Origin: Tenacibaculum maritimum NCIMB 2154
GTDB lineage: Bacteria; Bacteroidota; Bacteroidia; Flavobacteriales; Flavobacteriaceae
Assembly: GCF_900119795.1 (NCBI RefSeq)
Contig: NZ_LT634361.1
Location: 2,480,001-2,544,000 of the forward strand
Length of the DNA stretch: 64,000 nt
Reading direction: 5' to 3'
A program made the position numbers and the translations under genes. The notes under the pieces are model-generated. The model did no database searches. It saw only the letters and a list, made by a program, of their open reading frames with translations, and had not been told where the DNA came from. This document shows positions 17,495-28,400 of the stretch, one piece after another (the first letter of the stretch is position 1; each line of letters begins with the position of its first letter).

Positions 17495-18433
17495 TTATTT
17501 TTTATTCGGTAAAAAAACTTCCGCCATCATACAACGTGCACTGCCTCCTCCACAAGTTTCTATTGTTTCTAATGACGTATGAATGATAGGTGTATGCCTC
17601 TCTATTTTTTTTACCTGCTCCTTTGTTAAAGAGTGGTATGCAGAAGTACTCATTACCAAAAGTGGAGCTCCTTCTTTTCCTTTTACTTGTAACATATTAC
17701 CTGCAAACTCATTCACTTGCTTTTCTGTGATAGCAATGACTTCTTTTCCATCAGATTTTAAGTGCTTTAAAACATTCTTTTTTTCTTTTTTATCATCTAT
17801 AGACTCTAAGCATATTACTGCAAATGTTTCACCAATACACATCATTACATTTGTGTGGTAAATAGCTTCTCTTTTTCCTGCTACTGTTTGATTTGCATTA
17901 AAAATAATAGGAGTATATTCAAAATCTTCACAAAACTCTATAAATAATTCCTCATCTGCCCTAGGTGACAAAGCACAATATGCCTTCCTATTCTCACGAT
18001 CTAAAATCATACTTCCTGTTCCTTCTAAAAAAATGCTTTCTTCCTCAGCACTTGTATAATCAACGACACTTGTTATTTCAAAATTTTGTTCCTCTAATAA
18101 CTCCAGTACATCCTCTCTCCTCTCTAACCTCCTATTTTCAGCAAACATAGGATATACCCCTACCATTCCGCTCTCGTGAAACGACACCCAGTTATTAGGA
18201 AATAAAGCATCTGGAGTATCAGGAACTCTTGTATCTTTAATAACAATGACATTTACTCCTTTACTTTGCAATTTTTCTACAAAAGTATCAAACTCTTTTT
18301 GAGCTTTCATATTAATTGTTTCCGGTAGTGCTTCTGTGATTTCCTGCTGGTAATAATTATTTATGGCAGTTTGTTCGTTCATTCTAAAACTAGCCGGACG
18401 AACCATTAATATGGTGTTTGTTGTTTGTTTCAT
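17495..18433 (-). CDS. CtlX-type arginine deiminase/amidinotransferase family hydrolase
   Basis: A 312-residue guanidine- or ureido-modifying enzyme of the amidinotransferase superfamily. It opens with the CtlX-like sequence TNTILMVRPASFRMNEQTA and has LFPNNWVSFH, the Glu region EGTGSMILDR, the His in YHTNVMMCIG, and the catalytic cysteine near the C terminus in GGGSARCM (Cys301). CtlX is linked to citrulline use in other bacteria; an arginine-related substrate fits the arginase gene 134 nt upstream. The exact substrate remains open. Confidence 0.85.
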   Translation of the reverse strand: MKQTTNTILMVRPASFRMNEQTAINNYYQQEITEALPETINMKAQKEFDTFVEKLQSKGVNVIVIKDTRVPDTPDALFPNNWVSFHESGMVGVYPMFAENRRLERREDVLELLEEQNFEITSVVDYTSAEEESIFLEGTGSMILDRENRKAYCALSPRADEELFIEFCEDFEYTPIIFNANQTVAGKREAIYHTNVMMCIGETFAVICLESIDDKKEKKNVLKHLKSDGKEVIAITEKQVNEFAGNMLQVKGKEGAPLLVMSTSAYHSLTKEQVKKIERHTPIIHTSLETIETCGGGSARCMMAEVFLPNKK

Positions 18434-18536
18434 TCCTTTTATTTAATGCGCTAAAATAAAGAAATTGATTTGCTTCTTATATCATTTTTTTATTGAAGTT
18501 ACCTTATAAAAAATGATTTTTTTTCTTTTTATTGCT

Positions 18537-18568
18537 AAAAAAAGCGAACTTTTCAGTTCGCTTTTTTT
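18537..18568 (-). terminator. Intrinsic terminator after the arginase gene
   Basis: AAAAAAAGCGAAC (18537-18549) pairs with GTTCGCTTTTTTT (18556-18568) across a 6-nt loop. The hairpin overlaps the arginase stop codon and separates it from the CtlX-type gene. Confidence 0.8.
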
Positions 18569-19524
18569 TATAATTCTTTAATTTTTTCGGTAACTTCCTC
18601 CAAAATATCAAAGGCCGTTTCAGCCATCTTATTCCCTTTAAGATCTAAAAGCGGATTTACTTCTACAAATTCTACACAAACCACTTTTTCACTTTCTAGA
18701 AGGCTTTTTATAATTTCTGTAATTTCCTCTTGGTCAAACCCTTTAGGTACTGGAGTTCCAGTTCCATAAGAAATCATGTCGCAATCCATTGCATCTACAT
18801 CAAACGAAATATAAAGAATATCACAATCGGATAATTTATCTAAAGCTTCATTTACACAAGTTTTCAACCCACGGTAACGAACCTCTGCTACCATATAGTT
18901 TTTAATCCCATACTTTTCAATTTGCTTATCTTCTGGTTCTTCTGTATCGCGAACTCCAAAAAACACAATATCCTCAGGCTTTACCTTTTGCCCTTGTATT
19001 CCTATATTTTTCATTCTTTCCCACAATTCAGAAGTTTCTCTACTCACTTCATGATTTACCTGACAATCTAGGTTGTCATCTGAAATGGCAGCTGCTAGGG
19101 GCATTCCGTGGATATTTCCTGACGGAGATGTATATGGAGAATGTAAATCTCCATGAGCATCAATCCAAATAACTCCTACTCTCTTTGTCGGATACGCTGA
19201 TTTAACCCCACTTATAGTTCCTAGCGCTGAAGAGTGATCTCCAGAAATAACAACAGGGAATCTACCTTCTTGTAAATTTACCTTCACATGATTACTCAAT
19301 CTTTTACATTGATTAAAAACACTTCCTATTCGTTTTCCAAAAGAATTATTTTCTTTATTATAAATAGATTCATTTTCTGTAATTACATCTTCAAATTCAT
19401 ATTGATCAAAATAGTTACTTTTTTTATTTATGGCTGCTATTTCTATAGCATCAATCCCCATATCAGAACCTCTTGTTCCTGCTCCAATATCTGATCTATT
19501 CTTTATAATTTTAATTTCCTTCAT
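18568..19524 (-). CDS. Arginase family ureohydrolase
   Basis: A 318-residue binuclear manganese enzyme. The metal-binding motifs are visible: SGDHSSALG, WIDAHGDLHSPYTSPSGNIHG and SFDVDAMDCD, with the late Glu in VCVEFVEVNP. This is closest to arginase, which splits arginine into ornithine and urea, though agmatinase or formimidoylglutamase activity cannot be fully excluded. With the CtlX-type gene next to it the pair suggests arginine/citrulline breakdown for nitrogen or carbon. Confidence 0.88.
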   Translation of the reverse strand: MKEIKIIKNRSDIGAGTRGSDMGIDAIEIAAINKKSNYFDQYEFEDVITENESIYNKENNSFGKRIGSVFNQCKRLSNHVKVNLQEGRFPVVISGDHSSALGTISGVKSAYPTKRVGVIWIDAHGDLHSPYTSPSGNIHGMPLAAAISDDNLDCQVNHEVSRETSELWERMKNIGIQGQKVKPEDIVFFGVRDTEEPEDKQIEKYGIKNYMVAEVRYRGLKTCVNEALDKLSDCDILYISFDVDAMDCDMISYGTGTPVPKGFDQEEITEIIKSLLESEKVVCVEFVEVNPLLDLKGNKMAETAFDILEEVTEKIKEL

Positions 19525-19892
19525 CTTCCTAATTTAATCCAAACTAACAAACTTTTTTAAATTTTTTCAATGCATTAAAAAATTACAAGCTTAAGTACCT
19601 TTTGATCTTTTTAATTTTCAACTGTACTTATGGCTCGTTGAAGTCGTTTAAACTTTTTCTTATGCTTGCAAATTTACCTTATTTCATCCTAATTTTAGCT
19701 TTTTCTCGCAACCGCAGTTAAGGCTATATTGCTCAAAAAGGACTTCATTAGGGCAAAATCCTAAATTTTGCTTCAAAATAGAAAGTTAAAATCACTTCAT
19801 TTCAAAAGATTTCAATATTAGTTAAAACTCTTAATTTTCATTTAAATTCAAAAAAGCCTAGTAAATTTATACTTTAAAATTTTAATCATAAA
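19525..19892. other. Unexplained intergenic region between arginase and citrate synthase
   Basis: About 370 bp without an intact gene. The middle (about 19600-19790) is less AT-rich than the flanks and reads as broken protein-like segments on the minus strand (for example MKSFLSNIALTAVARKS from the ATG near 19750). It also holds a 7-bp hairpin (GCAAAAT/ATTTTGC). It may be a dispersed repeat or a gene remnant; it is not resolved here. Confidence 0.35.
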
Positions 19893-19923
19893 AAATGTCA
19901 TTTAAAATAATTAAATGACATTT
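19893..19923 (-). terminator. Intrinsic terminator of citrate synthase
   Basis: AAATGTCATTTA pairs with TAAATGACATTT across a 7-nt loop, just after the gltA stop on the minus strand, with T- and A-runs on both sides. Confidence 0.75.
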
Positions 19924-19928
19924 CTTTT

Positions 19929-21215
19929 TTATCTTTTATTAATTTCTACAAATGCTCTTTCTTTCTCTCCAATATACACTTGACGAGGACGACCTATCGG
20001 TTCTTTGCGCAAACGCATTTCTCTCCATTGCGCAATCCACCCTGGTAAACGCCCTAGAGCAAACATTACTGTAAACATTTCTACAGGAATTCCCATTGCT
20101 CTATAAATGATTCCTGAATAGAAATCCACGTTAGGATATAATTTTCTTTGAACGAAATAATCATCATTTAAAGCCTCTTGTTCTAATCCTTTAGCCACAT
20201 CTAAAATAGGGTCTTCTATTCCTAAATCTGCCAAAACCTCATCTGCTGCTACTTTTATTATTTTAGCCCTAGGATCAAAGTTTTTGTAAACTCTATGTCC
20301 AAATCCCATTAAACGGAAAGGATCATTTTTATCTTTTGCCTTAGCCATGTATTTTTTCGTATCTCCTCCATCTTCTTTTATAGCTTCTAGCATTTCTAAA
20401 ACAGCTTGGTTAGCTCCTCCATGTAATGGACCCCAAAGCGCTGAAATACCTGCTGATAATGATGCAAACAGACCTGCATGAGAGGATCCTACAATTCTTA
20501 CCGTAGATGTAGAACAATTCTGCTCATGATCAGCATGTAATATCAGTAATTTATCTAATGCATTTTTAACTATTGGGTTTACTTTATACTCTTCATTAGG
20601 TTTTTCAAACATCATTTTCATAATGTTTTCTACATATCCTAAGTTGTTTGATCCATAATTTAAAGGCAACCCTCTCTTCTTACGCATTGTCCAAGCTACT
20701 AGTACAGGAAATTTAGCTAAAATTTTAACAATAGCATTGTACATTTCCTCTTCTGAGTCAACGTTTACAGAAGAAGGATTAAATGCTACTAAAGCACTTG
20801 TTAACGAAGATAAAACTCCCATTGGATGTGCGTTTCTAGGGAATGCTTCTATAATTTTCTTTATATCCTCATCTACAATTGCTTTTTCTTTTATATCTGC
20901 ATGAAATTTTTCCAACTGCTCTTTTGTTGGCAATTCTCCAAAAATCAACAAGTAGGCAACTTCTAAGAAATCTGCTTTTTCAGCTAATTCTTCTATAGAA
21001 TAACCTCTATATCTTAAAACTCCTTCTTCTCCATTTAAAAATGTAATGGCACTTTGGCAAGAACCTGTATTTTTATATCCTGGATCAATAGTAATAACTC
21101 CTCCTGTTGCTCCTCTTAAGGTCTTAATATCAATTGCTAATTCGTTTTCTGTTCCTTTCATTATTGGGAACTCATAGCTGTTTTCGCCAATCTGTAGTTT
21201 TGCTATATCTGACAT
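19929..21215 (-). CDS. gltA: Citrate synthase
   Basis: First enzyme of the TCA cycle, joining oxaloacetate and acetyl-CoA. Length (428 aa) and the N-terminal domain (about 1-65) fit the type II hexameric class. The active-site segments are visible: SSHAGLFASLSAGISALWGP followed by LHGGANQAV, FGHRVYKNFDPRA, and DFYSGIIYRAMG. It is a single gene with its own terminator and a TATATTCG box 35 nt upstream. Confidence 0.97.
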   Translation of the reverse strand: MSDIAKLQIGENSYEFPIMKGTENELAIDIKTLRGATGGVITIDPGYKNTGSCQSAITFLNGEEGVLRYRGYSIEELAEKADFLEVAYLLIFGELPTKEQLEKFHADIKEKAIVDEDIKKIIEAFPRNAHPMGVLSSLTSALVAFNPSSVNVDSEEEMYNAIVKILAKFPVLVAWTMRKKRGLPLNYGSNNLGYVENIMKMMFEKPNEEYKVNPIVKNALDKLLILHADHEQNCSTSTVRIVGSSHAGLFASLSAGISALWGPLHGGANQAVLEMLEAIKEDGGDTKKYMAKAKDKNDPFRLMGFGHRVYKNFDPRAKIIKVAADEVLADLGIEDPILDVAKGLEQEALNDDYFVQRKLYPNVDFYSGIIYRAMGIPVEMFTVMFALGRLPGWIAQWREMRLRKEPIGRPRQVYIGEKERAFVEINKR

Positions 21216-21250
21216 TCGTATCTTTACTATTTTAATGTTTGAGTGAGTTG

Positions 21251-21258
21251 CGAATATA
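21251..21258 (-). promoter_or_regulatory. Candidate -7 box of gltA (TAnnTTCG variant)
   Basis: On the minus strand TATATTCG lies 35 nt before the gltA ATG. It is one base off the TAnnTTTG consensus. The eno and transaldolase genes have the same TTCG variant. No good -33 TTG. Confidence 0.35.
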
Positions 21259-21457
21259 CCATTTTTTGTAGGATTTTGAAAATTGCTATTAATAGATTTT
21301 TAATACGGTAATATAGATACTAAATAATATGGAATAGTCAAAAGCCATTGTAAAAGAAAATCATAAGGTTTTTAACATTTCATTTAAGAATTAACAACTA
21401 ATTTTATTCCAAAACTACAAACCAAAGCTCTTCTATTGTATCAATTACAAGTTTTCG

Positions 21458-21499
21458 TATAAGAAAAAACTCATGCAAAAGCATGAGTTTTTTCTTATA
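21458..21499 (-). terminator. Intrinsic terminator of enolase
   Basis: A perfect stem of at least 18 bp (ATAAGAAAAAACTCATGC with its complement at 21481-21498) closes a 4-nt AAAA loop, directly after the eno stop. Confidence 0.88.
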
Positions 21500-21507
21500 T
21501 TTCTACC

Positions 21508-22809
<1,302 letters not shown>

Positions 22810-22821
22810 TTAAATAATATA

Positions 22822-22829
22822 CGAAAGTA
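22822..22829 (-). promoter_or_regulatory. Candidate -7 box of eno (TAnnTTCG variant)
   Basis: TACTTTCG on the minus strand, 24 nt upstream of the eno ATG. One mismatch to TAnnTTTG. A 16-bp AT-only palindrome (22844-22859) sits between this box and the M16 gene end; it is too weak to call a terminator. Confidence 0.35.
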
Positions 22830-22866
22830 GCGTTTTTTAGCATATTTTTAAAAATATAAATGGTAT

Positions 22867-25635
22867 TTAATTGGGGATTATTTCTATTGTTTTTAAGCTT
22901 CCTATATTAAAATTTACTTGTATATTTTTATACAGATCTTCTAACGATAGATTTCCTAGTATTTTACTAAAATTATTCAATGCATCCATTTTTTCTTTGG
23001 CTGTTATACTTTTTTGCAATACAGCTTCCCATTGATAACTATTTTTACTATTAAAAACTGCTTGATATTGCAATAAAACTTGCTTTTTGTAAGTCTTAAA
23101 ATTTCTTATTTTAATATGTTTTCTCTTCATTGCTTCTAAAAAATTCACTACAAGTTTTTTTGCTTTTTTTACATCTTCTTTTTTACAACTATAATTAATA
23201 TTAACCACAAAAAATGGCTGGTTATAGGTATGTTTTTCAACCATTACTTTTGGAGCATATGCAATTCCATATTTTTCTCTTAATAGGTCTGCTACTTTCT
23301 CTTGTAGCATTTTTTCAAAGATAGCTATTAGTAAATTATTCTTAAGATTCGGAGCATACTGGTTATAAAAAAACAATGTAGTTGCTACTGTTTTTTTAAA
23401 ATTTTCTTTTTTATACTGAAAATTATTTTCAAAATCTTCTCTATAAAACAACGGAGTATTTTCTACCCTTCGTCTGCCCCTCTTTAAATTCCCTAAATAT
23501 TTATGCAATATTGGTTTGATACTTGCTATTTCAAAATTCCCTATAATAAGAATTTTCCAATCATTTCCATATGAAAATAATCTTCTATAAAATAAATGCA
23601 TTTCCGATAAGTTTAGTCGATTATAGTCTTGAATGGTCATTGCTACCTTCCTTCTAGGAAAATACATATTTGTAAGTTCTGCTTTCTTAAAATCTGCTGC
23701 TCTCCCTTTCGTAATGTCTTTATCAACGAATGTGTTCTTTAGCTTGATTAGCTCTTCTTTTATCAATTGCTCAAATACTTCTTTATTTTTCCTTGCCGAT
23801 GTTAATTTAAGGTACAAGTATTTAAAGAATTCTTCTATATTTTTTTCTTCTGTATATCCTAAAACCATTCGCTGGTACTCCGTAATATTAAAAGACAAGC
23901 CCATTTTCTTATCTTCTAAATATTTTTGCAATGCTGAGTAACTTAAGTTACCCACTCCTCCTAGTTCCATATAAGAAACAGTGGCTTCATAAGAAGCATA
24001 TAAACTATCTGGTAAAAATGAAGTTCCTCCTTCGGCTATTCCTACTATTCTAAGCTCTTTTGTACGATCTTTTATTGGTTTTAAAAATAACGTTAAACCA
24101 CTAGAATATTTTAATACTGTAATGTCTAAATTATTATAATATTTTTCTTGTATAGGTTTATTTATTTCTAGCTGCTGGATGTTAAATTTGACCTTCGACT
24201 TTAACTGTTCTTCCTTCTTCTTTTGTGGTATGCTAAAAATATATGGTAATAACTTTTCTGAATGAACTTCTTTCAACAGCTTCTTGAAGCTGCTCGTAGA
24301 AAACGGTGTACTCATTGCTACTGGACAAGTTATAAAAATTCGCTTTTTAGCTTCTTTATATAATCTATTGGCTAATTTTTTAAGTTTCGAATTGCTTATT
24401 TCTTTCAGGTCGATGTCTTTTTCTACTAGAACTCTTTCTTCTTCTAAAAACATTGCCTTCAAATTTTGAAGGGTATATAATTCATCTTTTACTATTAGTT
24501 CCTCGTCACCTTTATAATGCTTGGCTTCTTTCTTAGAAATCCCTTTCTCTGCTAATCGTTTTATTTCTAGTAAAATGATGTTTATAATAGTATGCAGATT
24601 TCCTTTTGTACTACATGAAATCGTCCAATAATTAACATCTGATAAAAAATACGCTTCACTAATACTTAGCGAACTTATTTTTTCTTTTAATATCTTTTTT
24701 AATCTATTAGACAAAATCTTTTTAAAAAAATGAATATTTGATTTTTCTTTCAATCTTTTTGATTCATGCTTCAATCCAAAATGCAAATATATTTTCTTGT
24801 CTTTAGTTTTGGTATTGGTAACGGTTAAAACCTCGTCTTTTAACTTGTTATATAAGCCGTATTTCTGCTCTTTTTCCCTTCCTTTTTTCTTATTTTCTTT
24901 AAAAATTTCTTTAATTAACTTTTCCGTTTCTTTGGTGTTGATAGGACCTGCTACAAAAATACCTGATCTTTGAGATGAATACAATCTGGTATAAAATGAG
25001 GCTAATTTTTTGGGCGTTATGCTGGTAATACTTTTATATGTTCCTATTGGACTTCTTTCTTGGTATAAGCTCGTTCCTAACTTAAATTTAAAATGCTTAT
25101 CAGTTTCTTCTCTGCTTTCTTTTTCTGCTAAAACTATTTTTTTTTCTATTACGATATCTTTTTCATTTAAGTGCAATCCGTCTAAAATATCTGCGAAAAA
25201 ATAATATATCTGTTTTTGGACTTTTATGCTTGCTTTATTTGGAAACCTTATTGTATAAAGGGTATAATCATAATTCGTTACGGCATTATAATGCTTTCCT
25301 AACTGTAGCCCTTGCTCTTTTAAAAACGCTGTAAATGTTTTTTTTGTAAAACGTTTACCTCCTCTAAAAGCCATATGCTCTAAAAAATGTGCATACCCTA
25401 ACTCTTCATCTGTTTCATTAATTGATCCTGTTTTAATAATGAAATAGAATAATGTTTCTGAATTATTTGGAGAAGTCTCTCTTATAAAAAACTGAAGTTT
25501 ATTCGGCAGTTCTCCTATACTTAAATTTTGAGCTTTCAATTTATTTGGTACTCCTCCATAAAATATGGCACTCATAAAAATGAGTATCTCTGTTATTTTT
25601 TTAAAAAAATTAATCATTCTAGAGATACTCATCAT
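22867..25635 (-). CDS. M16 family zinc metallopeptidase, exported
   Basis: A 922-residue protein with the inverted zinc motif HxxEH at residues 83-87 (HFLEH). The third zinc ligand is likely in the EKKIVLAEKES stretch about 80 residues later. Its length fits two M16 units in one chain: an active N-terminal half and an inactive C-terminal half from about residue 480. A hydrophobic start (ITEILIFMSAIFYGG) ending near KAQ suggests export to the periplasm. Either of two adjacent ATGs may be used. It is the last gene of a SusC-SusD-lipoprotein-M16 unit, 22 nt after the lipoprotein gene, so it probably cuts the peptide or protein taken up by that system. Confidence 0.87.
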   Translation of the reverse strand: MMSISRMINFFKKITEILIFMSAIFYGGVPNKLKAQNLSIGELPNKLQFFIRETSPNNSETLFYFIIKTGSINETDEELGYAHFLEHMAFRGGKRFTKKTFTAFLKEQGLQLGKHYNAVTNYDYTLYTIRFPNKASIKVQKQIYYFFADILDGLHLNEKDIVIEKKIVLAEKESREETDKHFKFKLGTSLYQERSPIGTYKSITSITPKKLASFYTRLYSSQRSGIFVAGPINTKETEKLIKEIFKENKKKGREKEQKYGLYNKLKDEVLTVTNTKTKDKKIYLHFGLKHESKRLKEKSNIHFFKKILSNRLKKILKEKISSLSISEAYFLSDVNYWTISCSTKGNLHTIINIILLEIKRLAEKGISKKEAKHYKGDEELIVKDELYTLQNLKAMFLEEERVLVEKDIDLKEISNSKLKKLANRLYKEAKKRIFITCPVAMSTPFSTSSFKKLLKEVHSEKLLPYIFSIPQKKKEEQLKSKVKFNIQQLEINKPIQEKYYNNLDITVLKYSSGLTLFLKPIKDRTKELRIVGIAEGGTSFLPDSLYASYEATVSYMELGGVGNLSYSALQKYLEDKKMGLSFNITEYQRMVLGYTEEKNIEEFFKYLYLKLTSARKNKEVFEQLIKEELIKLKNTFVDKDITKGRAADFKKAELTNMYFPRRKVAMTIQDYNRLNLSEMHLFYRRLFSYGNDWKILIIGNFEIASIKPILHKYLGNLKRGRRRVENTPLFYREDFENNFQYKKENFKKTVATTLFFYNQYAPNLKNNLLIAIFEKMLQEKVADLLREKYGIAYAPKVMVEKHTYNQPFFVVNINYSCKKEDVKKAKKLVVNFLEAMKRKHIKIRNFKTYKKQVLLQYQAVFNSKNSYQWEAVLQKSITAKEKMDALNNFSKILGNLSLEDLYKNIQVNFNIGSLKTIEIIPN

Positions 25636-25657
25636 AAAAAATGTATTTATCTTATTA

Positions 25658-26917
25658 TTAATTATTTAGTCCAGTAAATTTTACAGTAACAGTATCGTAA
25701 TCTCCCGAGTTTTCGTGATCCGTATTAAATACAAAATTCATTTCTCTTTTTATAGTGTCATAATTCGCTTTTGGAGCTACCCAATAACCACCACCCCAAT
25801 CATCTGTTAGGATAGGACTATACCCAATATAACTATTTGGATGTATGGAACCTCCTTGTACAATATCTTCTTTTAACCTAGCATTTTCTTTAGCCAGAGC
25901 TACTAATTCATCCCACAGTGGAAATTCATATTCAAAATTAATAGCCGATTGATTATATTTTCTATCTGGATCCAAAAAATTGGTATCTAAACTATACGAA
26001 CCATTCTCACCTACAAATGCAATAGAACCATCTGCTTTAAATTCAATTTCATCAACTTTTACATTAAAGCTATATTCTTTATTTTTCCATTTAGTTACTC
26101 TAGCATTTCCTAATGCTTTTAGAACAGCTTTTGGTGCAGGAGGCGCAATATTAACATCGGGATGATTCCAATCTGTAGTATTTAAAATAGTTTCATGTCT
26201 AAATACATATTGTAAATATTCTGTTAAACCAAAAGCGTTCCTAGTCATTACCAACAATGGTTTTTCTTTTGTTGCTTTTTTACTTAAAGTGATATGAGTT
26301 ACTCCTGTATATTCTTTAGTTTCTGAAATATCAAAAGGAGCGAAACTTCCCTCTGGTGCTGTTTTGACTATAGTTTTAACAGGTATTTTACCAATCCACA
26401 TTGTCAAATTAATCCCTTTCTTTTTGTAATATTCTAACAAGTCTTTTTGAACTTGCGTTAATGGTGTAAAACCTTCCTCCTTTTTGATCGTAATTATATA
26501 ATCATTTGCCAATAGTATTTTATTAGAAATGCCTTTATAAGCAACCAATTGGATCTTAAAATTCACATTTTCTATCAGTATATTTTCAGCATCTGATTTT
26601 CTTTTGGTCTTAATGGATAGTATTCCTTTTGTCTGATTTTTTGCAATCTTTACTTCATTTGTAATTGATAATAAATTTGGATAGTTTACTAAGTTTTCCA
26701 AATCAAATGTTAATACAATATCCTTATCAAAAGATGTATTTAATATCACCTCATAACTTAGTTCTTTTTCTTCTCCTTCTACTACCTCTGTAACTCCTTT
26801 ATTAATTAAAGTTACAGATACATCTCCCGTTAAAGATGGAGCTACAAGGGCTTCACTACTACAAGATACTATAAAAGTTATCAACAACAAATACAATACT
26901 GATTTAATTATTTTCAT
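25658..26917 (-). CDS. Lipoprotein of unknown function in the SusCD/M16 locus
   Basis: A 419-residue lipoprotein with its lipobox at FIVSCSSE (Cys19). Residues 35-145 look like a Calx-beta/Ig-type beta domain (SYEVILNTSFDKDIVLTFDL). The remaining part is rich in Trp, Asn and aromatic residues (ILTDDWGGGYWVAPKANYD), and its family was not recognised. Position between SusD and the peptidase suggests a surface protein that helps bind or present the substrate. It lies 114 nt after the SusD gene. Confidence 0.75.
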   Translation of the reverse strand: MKIIKSVLYLLLITFIVSCSSEALVAPSLTGDVSVTLINKGVTEVVEGEEKELSYEVILNTSFDKDIVLTFDLENLVNYPNLLSITNEVKIAKNQTKGILSIKTKRKSDAENILIENVNFKIQLVAYKGISNKILLANDYIITIKKEEGFTPLTQVQKDLLEYYKKKGINLTMWIGKIPVKTIVKTAPEGSFAPFDISETKEYTGVTHITLSKKATKEKPLLVMTRNAFGLTEYLQYVFRHETILNTTDWNHPDVNIAPPAPKAVLKALGNARVTKWKNKEYSFNVKVDEIEFKADGSIAFVGENGSYSLDTNFLDPDRKYNQSAINFEYEFPLWDELVALAKENARLKEDIVQGGSIHPNSYIGYSPILTDDWGGGYWVAPKANYDTIKREMNFVFNTDHENSGDYDTVTVKFTGLNN

Positions 26918-27031
26918 ATTATTTAATTTAGCTATTAGTTAACGTTGTATTAGTTTTCAATTGAAATTACTGAAATAAAAATTGCTTGATACACTCCCAA
27001 AGTAATCCCAAATAATAATCGATGCTATTTA

Positions 27032-28396
27032 TTACCAAGCACTATTCTGCTTTGCATATTTATTTTCTTTTATTTCTACAGCCGGTATAGGAAACTGCCA
27101 CCTAAAATCACTCGGCAAAATCTTAAAAATAGCTGTATTCATTTTATAGTTTACACGTTCAACCACTTGATCATTTCGTTTGATATCAAAATACCTTAGC
27201 CCTTCTCCTATAAATTCTTTTTGTTTTTCTTTTAGTAACTGCTTAAAAAAAGCGGTTCCTGTTACGTTAATTTCCTTAGCCCTTCGAAGCAATAAAAAAT
27301 TATTGAGAACCTCTTTTGACGCTATTTCTTTGTTTTGCTTATACAAACATTCTGCTTTTATAAAATAAACTTCGGCCATACGTATAGCTGCTATTGGTTT
27401 TATAGCTGTATCTGCTATTTCAGTTCTATATTTTCCTAAAAAATTAGCCTCTATGATTGAATTATCTAATAATGTAAACGCTCTTTTTAATAAAGAAGAG
27501 GCTTTTCTCACATCGTTGGAATCGTAGGTTATCAAAGGGTTTACATAATATTCGTCTTCATTCATTTCTTGATCATAAATATCACTGAAATAAGATGATG
27601 TACTTTCTAAAGCTAGTAAAACCTCCTCTTGATTCTCTATATTTTTCCACATTTTAGCAAAAGAAAGCTCATTGATAGAAGATATCGCTAATAACTCATC
27701 ACATAACTCTATTGCTTTCCCATATTTACTCCAATTTAAATACACTTTCGCCAATAATGCTTTAGCGCTTCGTTTAGAAAATCTAAATATCGTATTGCTT
27801 TCTCTAGGAAAAAGCCTTATTGCTTTTAGTAGTAATATTTCTATTGCTCTAAAAGACATTTCTAGTGTACTTCTAGGTAACTCTTCTGAAATAATCTTGT
27901 TTTTAAGAATAATACCTAACTCATTTTTAGTCGCTTCCGTATAAGTAGGAGCATATAACTGTACCAACTCAAAAAAAGCATATGCTTTTAAGCACAATGC
28001 CTGCGCTTCTATGTATTTCAACTCTTTTTCTTCCTTCTTTACTACTATTGAAATAGTAGAAATACGACCCAATAATACATTTGCATTCATTACTGTTTTA
28101 TAATAATTTCTCCAAAGTTGGTCTGATAACAATATAAGTTCTCTTTTCTCCCATTTATACAATCTATAATCAGTTAGATTATCATCTATGGTGTGATTCG
28201 GATAAAAATCATCAACCAATTTTGAAAAATTAATTCGATTATTCTTTGGGAAGGCTCTATATACACTTGATAATGCTTCATTAGCTATTTCAATAGCATC
28301 AATGGTTTCTATTCCTGTAATCTCATCTTCCACAGGAAAATCTAATGAGCACCCTGTAAAAAAAAGCACACAAAAGAGCGATAATAATTGCTTCAT
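27032..28396 (-). CDS. SusD/RagB family surface lipoprotein
   Basis: A 454-residue lipoprotein with Cys16 in FFTGCSLDF and acidic residues soon after it, consistent with surface export. SusD-fold features include the helical TPR-like region (LKYIEAQALCLKAYAFFELV, AEVYFIKAECLYKQNK) and the C-terminal EFIGEGLRYFDIKR and FPIPAVEIKEN. It forms the substrate-binding lid for the SusC channel whose gene ends 4 nt upstream. Short for the family but apparently complete. Confidence 0.9.
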   Translation of the reverse strand: MKQLLSLFCVLFFTGCSLDFPVEDEITGIETIDAIEIANEALSSVYRAFPKNNRINFSKLVDDFYPNHTIDDNLTDYRLYKWEKRELILLSDQLWRNYYKTVMNANVLLGRISTISIVVKKEEKELKYIEAQALCLKAYAFFELVQLYAPTYTEATKNELGIILKNKIISEELPRSTLEMSFRAIEILLLKAIRLFPRESNTIFRFSKRSAKALLAKVYLNWSKYGKAIELCDELLAISSINELSFAKMWKNIENQEEVLLALESTSSYFSDIYDQEMNEDEYYVNPLITYDSNDVRKASSLLKRAFTLLDNSIIEANFLGKYRTEIADTAIKPIAAIRMAEVYFIKAECLYKQNKEIASKEVLNNFLLLRRAKEINVTGTAFFKQLLKEKQKEFIGEGLRYFDIKRNDQVVERVNYKMNTAIFKILPSDFRWQFPIPAVEIKENKYAKQNSAW

Positions 28397-28400
28397 TTTT

